From a virus, in the IMG/VR virus record IMGVR_UViG_3300024264_001700, positions 1-64,000 of that record: a stretch of 64,000 nt of DNA. One strand, written 5' to 3'. Position 1 is the first letter of the stretch, and the number at the start of each line of letters is the position of its first letter. The notes beneath the pieces are model-generated. The model ran no database searches, was not told the origin of the DNA, and saw only the letters and a program-made list of their open reading frames with translations. The position numbers and the translations under genes were made by a program. This document shows positions 7,967-15,458 of this stretch, one piece after another.

Positions 7967-8697
7967 AAGACATCCTACAAGATATTGTAGCACACACGCA
8001 CTCGCTAGGCTTTTTAAGTATTGTAAAAGTTTCAGGCGAAAACGAAACAACAATTGATTCAATGGCAGAAGATCGTTCTGTTATTTTAAGTGCAACAACA
8101 AACCATAAGATTGCAGACGGTACATTTGGTATGCCTAACTTAGAAAAGTTAGCACTACATTTAAAAAATCCAGAATATCAAAAAGATGCAAAAATTGAAG
8201 TAGTACAAGCAGATCGCAATGGCGAAACTATTCCAACACACATTCATTTTGAAAACAACGCTGGTGATTTCCAAAATGATTATCGCTTTATGAATAAAGC
8301 AATTATCGAAGAGAAATTGAAGACTGTAAAGTTTAAAGGTGCAAGTTGGAATGTAAGTATTAATCCGAGCATCGGTGCTATCGGACGTATGAAGTTGCAA
8401 AGTGCAGCACATTCAGAAGAACCTACGTTTAACGTAACAACTGCTGAAACAGGCGGAGTAACTGATCTTGTGTTTAGTTTTGGCGATGCAAGTACACACG
8501 CAGGTAAATTTGTATTCGAGGCTGCTGTAGAAGGCAATCTAGCTCACACATGGAGTTGGCCAGTATCGCAAGTACAAGCAATTCTTGGATTAAGTGGTGA
8601 TAAAACTATGAGTATTTCAGATCAAGGCGCAATGCAAATTAGTGTTGATAGCGGTATGGCAACTTATGACTATATTCTGCCTGCGCAGAGTAAGTAA
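7963..8697 (+). CDS. 45: Probable DNA polymerase sliding clamp (gp45-like)
   Basis: The 244-residue protein is close in size to T4 gp45 (228). It has alternating beta segments and a C-terminal Gly-Met-Ala-Thr-Tyr-Asp-Tyr-Ile-Leu-Pro end that resembles clamp C-termini. An early segment with Leu-x-x-Leu-Ala-Leu-His-Leu-Lys also fits a clamp helix. Clamps encircle DNA and hold the polymerase; in T4-like phages gp45 also activates late transcription. Sequence identity within this family is very low, so the call rests on size, pattern and linkage to the polymerase region. A strong dedicated promoter suits an abundant replication factor. A different beta-rich phage protein is possible. Confidence 0.6.
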   Translation: MKDILQDIVAHTHSLGFLSIVKVSGENETTIDSMAEDRSVILSATTNHKIADGTFGMPNLEKLALHLKNPEYQKDAKIEVVQADRNGETIPTHIHFENNAGDFQNDYRFMNKAIIEEKLKTVKFKGASWNVSINPSIGAIGRMKLQSAAHSEEPTFNVTTAETGGVTDLVFSFGDASTHAGKFVFEAAVEGNLAHTWSWPVSQVQAILGLSGDKTMSISDQGAMQISVDSGMATYDYILPAQSK

Positions 8698-8700
8698 TTT

Positions 8701-9057
8701 ATGACATCGGATCAAATAACATTTGCAATATTAAGTTGGCTAGCGTTAACTAGTTTCATTTACACTGTTACTGGTTGGCGCAATATTATAGACTGTTACA
8801 AACTTTGGTTTACTAGAGCATATTGGACAAATTATAATATTATTGAAGCAGCTAGCTGGATTGCTAAAGCTATTATTATCATTCCGGCACTTATATTTGG
8901 CATTAATATTTGGCAACTATATTTTATTGCACTTTTTACTAGTCTATCCCTTATATGGGCAAGTAATAAAAAACTTTTACCTACACTCGTTGGCTTTAAC
9001 ACTTTGTGGATTTGGTTAAGTATGATGGTAATTTCACAGAATTTAATAGGAAATTAA
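8701..9057 (+). CDS. Small integral membrane protein
   Basis: The 118-residue protein has three to four hydrophobic stretches (about residues 7-24, 50-85 and 95-113), rich in Ile, Leu and Trp, with few charges except a short middle loop. It would sit in the host inner membrane. It ends immediately before the transglycosylase start. No family is recognised; holin-like and accessory transport roles are both possible, with no direct evidence for either. Confidence 0.6.
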   Translation: MTSDQITFAILSWLALTSFIYTVTGWRNIIDCYKLWFTRAYWTNYNIIEAASWIAKAIIIIPALIFGINIWQLYFIALFTSLSLIWASNKKLLPTLVGFNTLWIWLSMMVISQNLIGN

Positions 9058-10587
9058 ATGAATAGAGATTTAACTACTACACAAAAAGATTATGCTGTTT
9101 TTCTACCTGCGCTAAGTGGTTTTTATGCTACTTACGTAGGTAAACAGCGTTACGACGAATATGTCCTTAAAGATAGAATGCCTTCAAACTTTCCAAACAA
9201 TTGTGAAAGTTTAAATTATCTTAATCCTGATCAAGGACTATTTAATTATCACTGGACTTTGTACTCTGCAGGACACGCTGAACTAGATGTTAATAAACAC
9301 GCTCCTAAAGAAGATATGGTGCGTAATAGAGATAGGAACAACAGTTGGATACTCGGCGACTCAGGCGGCTTCCAAATTGGTAAAGGCGTTTGGGAAGGTA
9401 ACTGGAAAGATCCTAGTTGTCCTAAAGCACAGAAAAAACGTGAGCAAGTTCTTACGTGGATGGATGCTTACATGGACTACGGAATGATCCTTGATATTCC
9501 AGCCTGGGTAGCACGTTCGCCCGAAGGACAGAAAGCAACTGGTATTAGTAGTTATATGGAAGCAGTTGAAGGTACTTACATTAACAACGACTGGTTTATT
9601 CGTAACCGCAATGGTAACTGTAAATTCCTAAATGTTTTACAAGGTGAAAATCATGCTGATGCAGAAGATTGGTATCAGCGTATGAAACAGTATAGTGATC
9701 CTAAGAAATATCCAAACGAACACTTTAACGGCTGGTCAATGGGTGGACAGAACATGTGTGATGTACACCTAGTTTTAAAAAGAATTATTGCTCTTCGCTA
9801 TGACGGATTATTAGAAAAAGGTGTGCAAGACTTTATGCACTTCTTAGGTACCTCTAAATTAGAATGGGCTACGTTGCTAACTGACATACAACGAGCTGTT
9901 AGGAAACATCATAATGAAAACTTTACTGCCACATTTGACTGTGCTAGTCCTTTCCTCGCAACCGCTAATGGACAGATATACATACAAAATGAAACAGAGG
10001 ATCGTTCGAAATGGACATATCGAATGGTGCCGAGTGTTGACAATAAAAAATATGCTGCAGACAACCGTGGATTTAGAGACGCTGTTATATCAGATGGGGT
10101 ATTTAAAAACTTTGAAGACTCACCGATTACAGATGGACTCAAAGTATCAGACGTTTGCACATATGCTCCCGGAGACCTAAATAAGATAGGCAAAGAAGGA
10201 AAGACATCATGGGATAGTTTTAGTTATGCTATTCAAATGGGTCACAATGTATGGAGTCATATTAATGCTGTACAAGAAGCTAATAGACAATACGATAACG
10301 GTATTGTGCCTAGAATGCTTGTACAAGAAAAACATGACCGACTTTATTTTAGAGATGTTGTAGATGAAATTTTTGCTACTGACGACAAAGAAAAGGCATT
10401 AAAGTTAGTCGACGATCATAGTCGATTTTGGATGGCTATACCCGGTACAAGAGGTGCGATAGGTAAAAAGACTGTAAATGCAAGTACATACTTTGGAGCA
10501 CTATTTGATGTAAAAGAAACTAAAAATACTGACGAAAAAGAACTAGACGAAACTAAATTAGAGGAACTTGAGGATGAGCAACTTTGA
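9058..10587 (+). CDS. dpdA: tRNA-guanine transglycosylase-superfamily protein, DpdA-like DNA 7-deazaguanine transglycosylase
   Basis: The 509-residue protein shows the Tgt barrel signatures in order. Asp101-Ser-Gly-Gly-Phe-Gln is the substrate-binding motif. Then come Val-Leu-Gln-Gly-Glu (193-197), Met-Gly-Gly (228-230), His-Phe-Leu-Gly-Thr (261-265) and Phe-Asp294-Cys-Ala-Ser-Pro, where Asp294 sits at the nucleophile position. The C-terminal Cys-x-Cys-x2-Cys...His zinc site of tRNA-acting Tgt is not visible. Together with linked queD-like, folE and queE genes this favours the DpdA class, which swaps guanine in DNA for preQ0 or a derivative and protects phage DNA from restriction. The C-terminus is acidic and repetitive. 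It starts after an AGGAAA site. A tRNA-acting enzyme is less likely. Confidence 0.75.
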   Translation: MNRDLTTTQKDYAVFLPALSGFYATYVGKQRYDEYVLKDRMPSNFPNNCESLNYLNPDQGLFNYHWTLYSAGHAELDVNKHAPKEDMVRNRDRNNSWILGDSGGFQIGKGVWEGNWKDPSCPKAQKKREQVLTWMDAYMDYGMILDIPAWVARSPEGQKATGISSYMEAVEGTYINNDWFIRNRNGNCKFLNVLQGENHADAEDWYQRMKQYSDPKKYPNEHFNGWSMGGQNMCDVHLVLKRIIALRYDGLLEKGVQDFMHFLGTSKLEWATLLTDIQRAVRKHHNENFTATFDCASPFLATANGQIYIQNETEDRSKWTYRMVPSVDNKKYAADNRGFRDAVISDGVFKNFEDSPITDGLKVSDVCTYAPGDLNKIGKEGKTSWDSFSYAIQMGHNVWSHINAVQEANRQYDNGIVPRMLVQEKHDRLYFRDVVDEIFATDDKEKALKLVDDHSRFWMAIPGTRGAIGKKTVNASTYFGALFDVKETKNTDEKELDETKLEELEDEQL

Positions 10588-10777
10588 AGACGAAGTAGAC
10601 AAACTACAGGCGCATTTAGAAGAACTTACACGCAAACACAGAGAGCTTGACGTTGAGCTTGAAGTAGAGTATAATAATATAAACATTACTCCAGAAGTTC
10701 GACGTTTAAAAACTATGAAACTATATCTAAAAGATGAAATACATCGTATTCACACAAAACTAGGACAGCTACAATGA
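10574..10777 (+). CDS. Small coiled-coil protein, YdcH/DUF465-like
   Basis: This 67-residue helical protein has heptad-like Leu/charged spacing and a C-terminal Leu-Lys-x-Met-Lys-Leu-x-Leu-Lys-Asp-Glu-Ile segment that resembles the YdcH/DUF465 signature. The ATG at 10574 lies in the tail of the transglycosylase gene (14-base overlap) after a GAGGAAC stretch; an in-frame TTG at 10568 is less likely. No enzymatic role is expected; a small structural or regulatory coiled coil is likely. Confidence 0.6.
   Translation: MSNFEDEVDKLQAHLEELTRKHRELDVELEVEYNNINITPEVRRLKTMKLYLKDEIHRIHTKLGQLQ
10647..10675 (+). promoter_or_regulatory. Possible intragenic sigma70-type promoter
   Basis: TTGACG (10647-10652), a 17-base spacer and a perfect TATAAT (10670-10675) lie inside the coiled-coil gene and would serve the gene at 10774. 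One mismatch and the coding context lower confidence. Confidence 0.4.
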
Positions 10778-11295
10778 AGCGTGATTACGACACAGGCGAA
10801 GCAGATAGTATTACGTTCTTTACAGGTGTAGAAGTTGAAAAGACTCCTGCGTTCGGAATGAAGACACTGTTTGTTACTGGTATTCAAGACTACAACGAGA
10901 TTATGAAGTACTACGAACAAGAAGGTTGCGAACATATTTTCTTTGGTGCTAATCATAGTTATAATCCTATAACATCGGATGAGTTTGAAAACTGGGATCT
11001 AATGATTCGTGCGTTTACTGATCAAGGTATCCTTTGTAGTTTAGACATTCCAAGCACTATTAACCTTGAATGGTTTTTAGACGGCGGGCTTGTTGAAAGC
11101 AATAGTTTTATTCCACAACTTCGTGTTGTAGTCCCATATGTTGCACAGTGGGGATACAATGCAATGATTAAAGTCGACGACAAAGACTTTAAAGCAAGTA
11201 ATCCAGGCGTTTGGTGCCATAGCCTGCATGATTTGATGGACCGTAATAAATTTACGGATTGGAGCAAATATGGCCTTGACAAAGTTCTAAAGTGA
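10774..11295 (+). CDS. Conserved phage protein of unknown function, in the deazaguanine region
   Basis: The 173-residue soluble protein begins Met-Lys-Arg-Asp-Tyr-Asp-Thr-Gly-Glu-Ala and alternates strands and helices. It has a Val-Lys-Val-Asp-Asp-Lys segment near 137 and a Trp-Cys-His segment near 150. It follows the coiled-coil gene with an ATGA overlap. Its position between the DpdA-like gene and the QueD-like gene suggests, but does not prove, a link to deazaguanine metabolism. The end of the gene contains the -35 box for the next one. Confidence 0.6.
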   Translation: MKRDYDTGEADSITFFTGVEVEKTPAFGMKTLFVTGIQDYNEIMKYYEQEGCEHIFFGANHSYNPITSDEFENWDLMIRAFTDQGILCSLDIPSTINLEWFLDGGLVESNSFIPQLRVVVPYVAQWGYNAMIKVDDKDFKASNPGVWCHSLHDLMDRNKFTDWSKYGLDKVLK

Positions 11296-11304
11296 AAGTA
11301 TACT
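11276..11304 (+). promoter_or_regulatory. Sigma70-type promoter abutting the queD-like start
   Basis: TTGACA (11276-11281), a 17-base spacer and TATACT (11299-11304) end only 7 bases before the ATG at 11312. If that ATG is used the mRNA would be leaderless; a second in-frame ATG at 11366 would give a normal leader. Confidence 0.7.
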
Positions 11305-11311
11305 TAATATA

Positions 11312-11749
11312 ATGCAAGAACGCTATTACGATTACATGAAACGCAGAATGAGAGAAGAAGACAGAATGGATAAAGCAGAACGCAGTATCTGGGTAACCTT
11401 TACAAAAGAAGGTGTACATATGTACCCAGGCGCAGATACTGATCCTAAACTAGCAACCGGCGATTGGGATGACGTATCATTCCTTGGTATTCCACATCGT
11501 CATATCTTTCACTTTCGTGTTCGTATTGAAGTATTTCATAACGATCGCGACATTGAGTTCATTCAGTTCAAACGCTGGATGCAACGACTCTATGACGTCG
11601 AAGGCGTATTAGAGCTTAACCACAAGAGCTGTGAGATGATCGCAGACGACTTGTACAAAGAAATCGCTGCAAAGTACCCCGGCCGCTTTGTAGAGATCAG
11701 CGTAGCTGAAGATAACGAAAATGGCTGTCAAATTATTTACCCAGCATAA
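11312..11749 (+). CDS. queD: QueD-like 6-carboxytetrahydropterin synthase/PTPS-family protein
   Basis: The 145-residue protein has a T-fold-like pattern. Beta segment Trp-Val-Thr-Phe-Thr-Lys-Glu-Gly is followed by His-Arg-His-x-Phe-His, which could supply zinc ligands. Next comes Arg-Val-Arg-Ile-Glu-Val...Ile-Glu-Phe-x-Gln-Phe-Lys-Arg-Trp, where QueD has its DF-x-x-lysine segment. A C-terminal Ser-Cys-Glu-Met-Ile-Ala...Val-Ala-Glu-Asp-x-Glu-Asn-Gly resembles the PTPS 'PT-E-N-I-A ... E' end. QueD makes 6-carboxy-5,6,7,8-tetrahydropterin from the FolE product, the substrate of QueE, which is encoded 5 kb downstream. The start is uncertain: ATG 11312 has no ribosome binding site, while ATG 11366 follows a GAGAAGAAG stretch. 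Confidence 0.6.
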   Translation: MQERYYDYMKRRMREEDRMDKAERSIWVTFTKEGVHMYPGADTDPKLATGDWDDVSFLGIPHRHIFHFRVRIEVFHNDRDIEFIQFKRWMQRLYDVEGVLELNHKSCEMIADDLYKEIAAKYPGRFVEISVAEDNENGCQIIYPA

Positions 11750-11762
11750 AGGAATTAGGTAA

Positions 11763-11960
11763 ATGACTATCAAAAATCCGGTAGTAAATAAAGTGTTTAA
11801 CGATCTTGACGCTTTTCTCGACTTTTGTCGCTTTGAAGGTCCAGGCTATGTTTATAATGAAAAAGATTTATATAAACGTGATGCCCCTGTATGGATTGCA
11901 TATCAAAAGTGGCAAAACTGGAAACGAGCAAAAGCTCGGGCAGAAAGTAGGAAAAGATAA
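11763..11960 (+). CDS. Small basic protein of unknown function
   Basis: The 65-residue protein starts after an AGGAATTAGG region and overlaps the next gene at TAATG. It has an aromatic middle (Tyr-Val-Tyr-Asn) and a strongly basic C-terminus rich in Lys, Arg and Trp. It may bind nucleic acid, but no family is recognised. Confidence 0.5.
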   Translation: MTIKNPVVNKVFNDLDAFLDFCRFEGPGYVYNEKDLYKRDAPVWIAYQKWQNWKRAKARAESRKR

Positions 11961-13018
11961 TGACAATTCATATTGTAGACATCGAAGCAGTAGACACACG
12001 TTATACTAAGCAATGGAAAGAACATCTTCCACGGCAACTGCAACGAGCTACAAATGAGAAAGTAAATGTTATTAGTGGTGGAGAAACTCCTCAGGCAACT
12101 ACGCCTGGGGCGTTTTTAAACTTTGGCGGTACAAACGTTTACAAAAGTAAACAACTAGAAACCATCGGTGAAATGTTCTGCAAAGGACAAGTAGCTGATG
12201 GTGACTATTTTTTATACACAGATGCGTGGAACCCTACTGTTATACAACTACGCTATATGGCAGAACTATTAGGCGTTGACATTAATGTCGGCGGTTTATG
12301 GCATGCGGGTAGTTATGATCCTCAAGACTTCTTAGGTAGACTTATAGGTGATAAGCCTTGGGTTAGACATGCTGAGATGGCAATGTTTGAATGTTATGAT
12401 GATAACTTTTTTGCAAGTGACTTCCATATTGATATGTTTACAGATGTATTTGACGAAGATTATGCATTAGACTGGGACAAGATAAATCGTGTAGGATGGC
12501 CTATGGAATATCTAAAGAATAGTTTAAACAGTTACAAAGGTATGGAGAAACGTAATCTTATACTCTTTCCACATCGTGTTGCTCCTGAGAAGCAAGTCGA
12601 TATCTTTAGAGACTTATCAGATCAACTTCCTGAGTACGAGTTTGTAGTATGTCAAGAACGTGAACTTACAAAGAACGAATATCATAACTTGTTAGGTGAG
12701 GCTAAACTAGTGTTCTCAGCTAACCTGCAAGAAACACTTGGCATTAGTTGGTACGAAGGTGCATTAGTAGATGCTATTCCTATGGTGCCTGATAGACTGA
12801 GCTATAGTGAAATGGCGTTACCAGAGTTTAAGTATCCCAGCAAGTGGACTGAAGACTATAGCACTTATAGAATACATAGATCAGAAGTAGTTTCACAAAT
12901 ACGCAACTATATGGAAAACTTCAACGACTATCTTGTAAGTTTAGAAAAGCAACGTACGAAACTTAACAAAGAATTTTTTAGCGGAGCAGCACTATATGAC
13001 ACAATCAGAGACGAATGA
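11960..13018 (+). CDS. GT-B glycosyltransferase (family 4-like)
   Basis: The 352-residue protein has a Rossmann-like N-terminal half and a C-terminal half with Leu-Phe-Pro-His-Arg-Val-Ala-Pro-Glu-Lys-Gln (about 195-205) and Ala-Asn-Leu-Gln-Glu-Thr-Leu-Gly...Tyr-Glu-Gly-Ala (about 250-265). These correspond to the nucleotide-binding and E-x7-E segments of GT4 enzymes. Such enzymes transfer sugars from nucleotide-sugar donors; the acceptor could be DNA, a virion protein or surface glycan. The nearby mutase, dehydrogenase and epimerase genes could supply the donor. A strong hairpin followed by a T-run lies early in the gene. Confidence 0.75.
   Translation: MTIHIVDIEAVDTRYTKQWKEHLPRQLQRATNEKVNVISGGETPQATTPGAFLNFGGTNVYKSKQLETIGEMFCKGQVADGDYFLYTDAWNPTVIQLRYMAELLGVDINVGGLWHAGSYDPQDFLGRLIGDKPWVRHAEMAMFECYDDNFFASDFHIDMFTDVFDEDYALDWDKINRVGWPMEYLKNSLNSYKGMEKRNLILFPHRVAPEKQVDIFRDLSDQLPEYEFVVCQERELTKNEYHNLLGEAKLVFSANLQETLGISWYEGALVDAIPMVPDRLSYSEMALPEFKYPSKWTEDYSTYRIHRSEVVSQIRNYMENFNDYLVSLEKQRTKLNKEFFSGAALYDTIRDE
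12089..12117 (+). terminator. Possible intragenic Rho-independent terminator or attenuator
   Basis: An 8-base-pair stem, CCTCAGGC/GCCTGGGG (one G-T pair), closes a 6-base loop and is followed by CG and five T residues. It has the form of an intrinsic terminator but lies about 130 bases inside the glycosyltransferase gene, where translation would normally suppress it. In such an AT-rich genome the GC-rich stem stands out. Confidence 0.35.
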
Positions 13019-13337
13019 AACTATCACTATCTCTACTACATCCGATAGTGATTATACATTTGATATCGCCGATTTAACAGTTGATACTATTGATATTAGT
13101 AGTATTACATCAGGTACTGTTAGTACTATTACACTCGAAGACACACATTGGGCTGACAGTATTACTTGGGAACAAGTTGAGTTTGAAGATAGTATGCCTA
13201 GTGTTGCTAAAGTAGAAGATATGTGCAAAGACTATCCGGCACTAGACAAAGCATACGAAAATTTTAAAACAATTTATAAGATGGTTCATCAAGACTGGAA
13301 AGGCAAGAACGACAAGGACAAGGAGTTACCTTTTTAA
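12996..13337 (+). CDS. Conserved T4-like marine phage protein of unknown function
   Basis: The 113-residue protein has a Thr/Ser/Ile-rich beta-type N-terminal half with repeated Asp-Thr-Ile and Thr-Val-Ser units. The helical C-terminal part has the pattern Ala-Lys-Val-Glu-Asp-Met-Cys-Lys-Asp-Tyr-Pro-Ala-Leu, then Ala-Tyr-Glu-Asn-Phe. That C-terminal pattern is familiar from marine T4-like phages (from memory). The gene overlaps the end of the glycosyltransferase gene by 23 bases. The function is unknown. Confidence 0.6.
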   Translation: MTQSETNETITISTTSDSDYTFDIADLTVDTIDISSITSGTVSTITLEDTHWADSITWEQVEFEDSMPSVAKVEDMCKDYPALDKAYENFKTIYKMVHQDWKGKNDKDKELPF

Positions 13338-13561
13338 TGTTACATACTATTGAAGACTTAATTCGCCGCATTAATACTATGCATGACTTAGCAGTACAAG
13401 CACATCGTGTTCGTAACGAGTTTGCTGAAATCTCTTACAAAGAATATGATCATGCAACTTGTAAAGATTTGTTAGAGCAAGTACAAAGTCTTGCATATGG
13501 TATTGCACATGATAAAGAAGGCGATGAAATTAAAACTGAAATGGATGAATGGAAAAAATGA
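13337..13561 (+). CDS. Small helical protein of unknown function
   Basis: The 74-residue protein is mainly helical and acidic, and starts at a TAATG overlap. It contains several His residues and ends Asp-Glu-Trp-Lys-Lys. Translational coupling on both sides supports it as a gene; no family is recognised. Confidence 0.55.
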   Translation: MLHTIEDLIRRINTMHDLAVQAHRVRNEFAEISYKEYDHATCKDLLEQVQSLAYGIAHDKEGDEIKTEMDEWKK

Positions 13562-14136
13562 AGAAGAAATTTTACAGTTGGAATGATGTTCATGATACAG
13601 CTACTAGCATAGCAATGCAAATGTATAAGGACAACTGGCGGCCCGATTATATTGTAGGTTTAAATAGAGGTGGATTACCGCTAAGTGTTATACTAAGTCA
13701 TCTAACTGACTGTAACCATTATGCATTAGATGTAAGACTGCGAGATGGTGACGGGCAAGGTCCTGAAAGCAACTGTTGGATGGCTGAGGATGCGTTTGGA
13801 TACGAACATTACAAGATACTAGAACACAATGCAGACATTAGTGCCAGTGCAGGAGAACCTATTTTAAATCTTCCTATTAGCAGAGAAAACATTCTTATTG
13901 TAGATGACATCAATGATACTGGTGCTACGTTCAACTGGATTAAACAAGATTGGCAAAGTAGTTGTTTGCCAGATGATCCTAACTGGAATACTGTATGGGG
14001 ACAGAATGTTCGCTTTGCTGTAATGACTGAAAACTTGAGCAGCGGATTTGGTGAAGTACAATATCACTGGGACGAAGTTAATAAAGTAGAAGAAGATGTA
14101 TGGTTAGTATATCCATACGAAAAACAAGGAAGATAA
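13558..14136 (+). CDS. Phosphoribosyltransferase-like protein
   Basis: The 192-residue protein has a type I phosphoribosyltransferase layout: Tyr-Ile-Val-Gly-Leu-Asn-Arg-Gly-Gly-Leu (31-40), then the PRPP-binding motif Ile-Leu-Ile-Val-Asp-Asp-Ile-Asn-Asp-Thr-Gly-Ala-Thr (112-124). These enzymes join a base to PRPP or act in salvage; a hypoxanthine/guanine or xanthine role would suit a phage rebuilding nucleotides. ATG 13558 is preferred because of the ATGA overlap; ATG 13549 is also possible. Confidence 0.8.
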   Translation: MKKKFYSWNDVHDTATSIAMQMYKDNWRPDYIVGLNRGGLPLSVILSHLTDCNHYALDVRLRDGDGQGPESNCWMAEDAFGYEHYKILEHNADISASAGEPILNLPISRENILIVDDINDTGATFNWIKQDWQSSCLPDDPNWNTVWGQNVRFAVMTENLSSGFGEVQYHWDEVNKVEEDVWLVYPYEKQGR

Positions 14137-14137
14137 G

Positions 14138-14443
14138 ATGAAAGAATATTTTAATTTTAATGGAACAGCAAAGCGCCAAGAATACTGGGCTGTATTAGTT
14201 GTTTCTATTCTAGCATATGTAGCAGGATTTATTGCGCTAGAAGGTTCAGGTGGCTTAGGTGCGCTGATTGCAATTGTTGTATTCGTTGCTGCCTTATGGG
14301 CTATGATTGCTGTTACAGTAAAGCGTCTGCGTGATGCAGGACTTAACGTATGGTGGATATTAGTTACACTAATTCCATACGTTGGCACAGTCGCAACTAT
14401 TGCTTTTGGTTGCATCGGATCTAAACAAGGAGATACAGAATGA
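14138..14443 (+). CDS. DUF805 family membrane protein
   Basis: The 101-residue protein begins with an aromatic Tyr-Phe-Asn-Phe-x-Gly...Arg-x-Glu-Tyr-Trp segment and has three transmembrane stretches (about 16-36, 40-60, 72-92). A Val-Lys-Arg-Leu-Arg-Asp-Ala-Gly segment lies between the last two. This is the standard DUF805 (YhaH) pattern. These proteins lie in the inner membrane and their role is not established. Confidence 0.85.
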   Translation: MKEYFNFNGTAKRQEYWAVLVVSILAYVAGFIALEGSGGLGALIAIVVFVAALWAMIAVTVKRLRDAGLNVWWILVTLIPYVGTVATIAFGCIGSKQGDTE

Positions 14444-14640
14444 AAGAACAATTAGTAAAAGCAGCACGAATGCATGCCGAAGGTGAGCTAGAACGTGCAA
14501 AAACAAATATTTTGGTTTATATGAATCACAGTGTGGGCATTGGTGAACACAGTGATATTGTAGAAGCTATTCAAGAAGAACTTGATAAAATGGCTTCGGC
14601 AACTGATCGTATTGAAATGTTGAAAGAACATTTTGAATGA
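14440..14640 (+). CDS. Small helical protein of unknown function
   Basis: The 66-residue protein overlaps both neighbours at ATGA junctions. It is predicted to be helical, with acidic patches (Ile-Val-Glu-Ala-Ile-Gln-Glu-Glu-Leu). No family is recognised. Confidence 0.55.
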   Translation: MKEQLVKAARMHAEGELERAKTNILVYMNHSVGIGEHSDIVEAIQEELDKMASATDRIEMLKEHFE

Positions 14641-15383
14641 TGTTTTGGAAAAAGAAAAAACCAAAATTAAAATTTTATTGTCAGCTTCCTGAAGTACAAG
14701 AAACTTATCCAATTGTTCCATCAAAGGAAGTAAGCTTTTCTTGGCAAAAGGAAGTTGTCAAAAACTATAAGGCTCAGAATGCAGTAGAAGGTACTAAAAG
14801 AGCAATTACTAGTTCTGTAAAATGTCCAGGTATTGTACCTTCTATGCGTATGGGGTATATTGTAAAATCATGGTTTGACCTTACAATAATAACTGAAAAA
14901 GATGATCCTAAAAAGTTTCAATATTTTTTCAATGATAAAATGTATCGATATCTTGAAGAACGGAACTTCCATAAAGCAAGATTAATTTCGTGGTTTAGTT
15001 CAGAAGATAAAGCTCACACTGTTCCTCTTGCTGAAAATGATCTACAAGAATTAATTAAAATATCTACACCGTGGTGGGTTGATGTACCTAAGGGTTATAA
15101 ATTATTAGTTACTCCTATTACATACGGAGACAGAACAGAGTTTTCATCAGTACACGGAGTTCTAGATCATAGTGCGCAATGGCCTATTAATGTTATTTTA
15201 AAATGGCATAAGAGACCAGGCGAAACATTCATACCGGCAGGAACTCCACTTTGTCAACTTATATTAGTTAAAGACGATGAGGTTCCTTACGAAATATCGC
15301 CATGGACAGAAAAAAATCTTGATGCAGATTTATATAATGATTTTATGAATCATCATAGTTTTACACCAAAACCAAAAAAATAA
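14637..15383 (+). CDS. Conserved phage protein of unknown function
   Basis: The 248-residue protein has a very basic N-terminus, then mixed alpha/beta sequence. Notable segments are Trp-Trp-Val-Asp-Val-Pro near 142 and His-Lys-Arg-Pro-Gly-Glu-Thr-Phe-Ile-Pro-Ala-Gly-Thr-Pro near 197. The second looks like a jelly-roll or dUTPase-like turn but is not enough for a family call. The gene closes the operon before the promoter at 15385. Confidence 0.55.
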   Translation: MMFWKKKKPKLKFYCQLPEVQETYPIVPSKEVSFSWQKEVVKNYKAQNAVEGTKRAITSSVKCPGIVPSMRMGYIVKSWFDLTIITEKDDPKKFQYFFNDKMYRYLEERNFHKARLISWFSSEDKAHTVPLAENDLQELIKISTPWWVDVPKGYKLLVTPITYGDRTEFSSVHGVLDHSAQWPINVILKWHKRPGETFIPAGTPLCQLILVKDDEVPYEISPWTEKNLDADLYNDFMNHHSFTPKPKK

Positions 15384-15384
15384 G

Positions 15385-15413
15385 TTGACATTAACCTAAA
15401 TACATTGTATAAT
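15385..15413 (+). promoter_or_regulatory. Consensus sigma70-type promoter for folE-queE operon
   Basis: TTGACA (15385-15390), a 17-base spacer and TATAAT (15408-15413) are perfect matches. The leader is about 40 bases with a CGGAGA site before ATG 15459. The first 18 bases equal those of the promoter at 301. Confidence 0.8.
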
Positions 15414-15458
15414 AAATTTAACTACAGGCAATCCACTGCCTTAACATCGGAGAAACAT

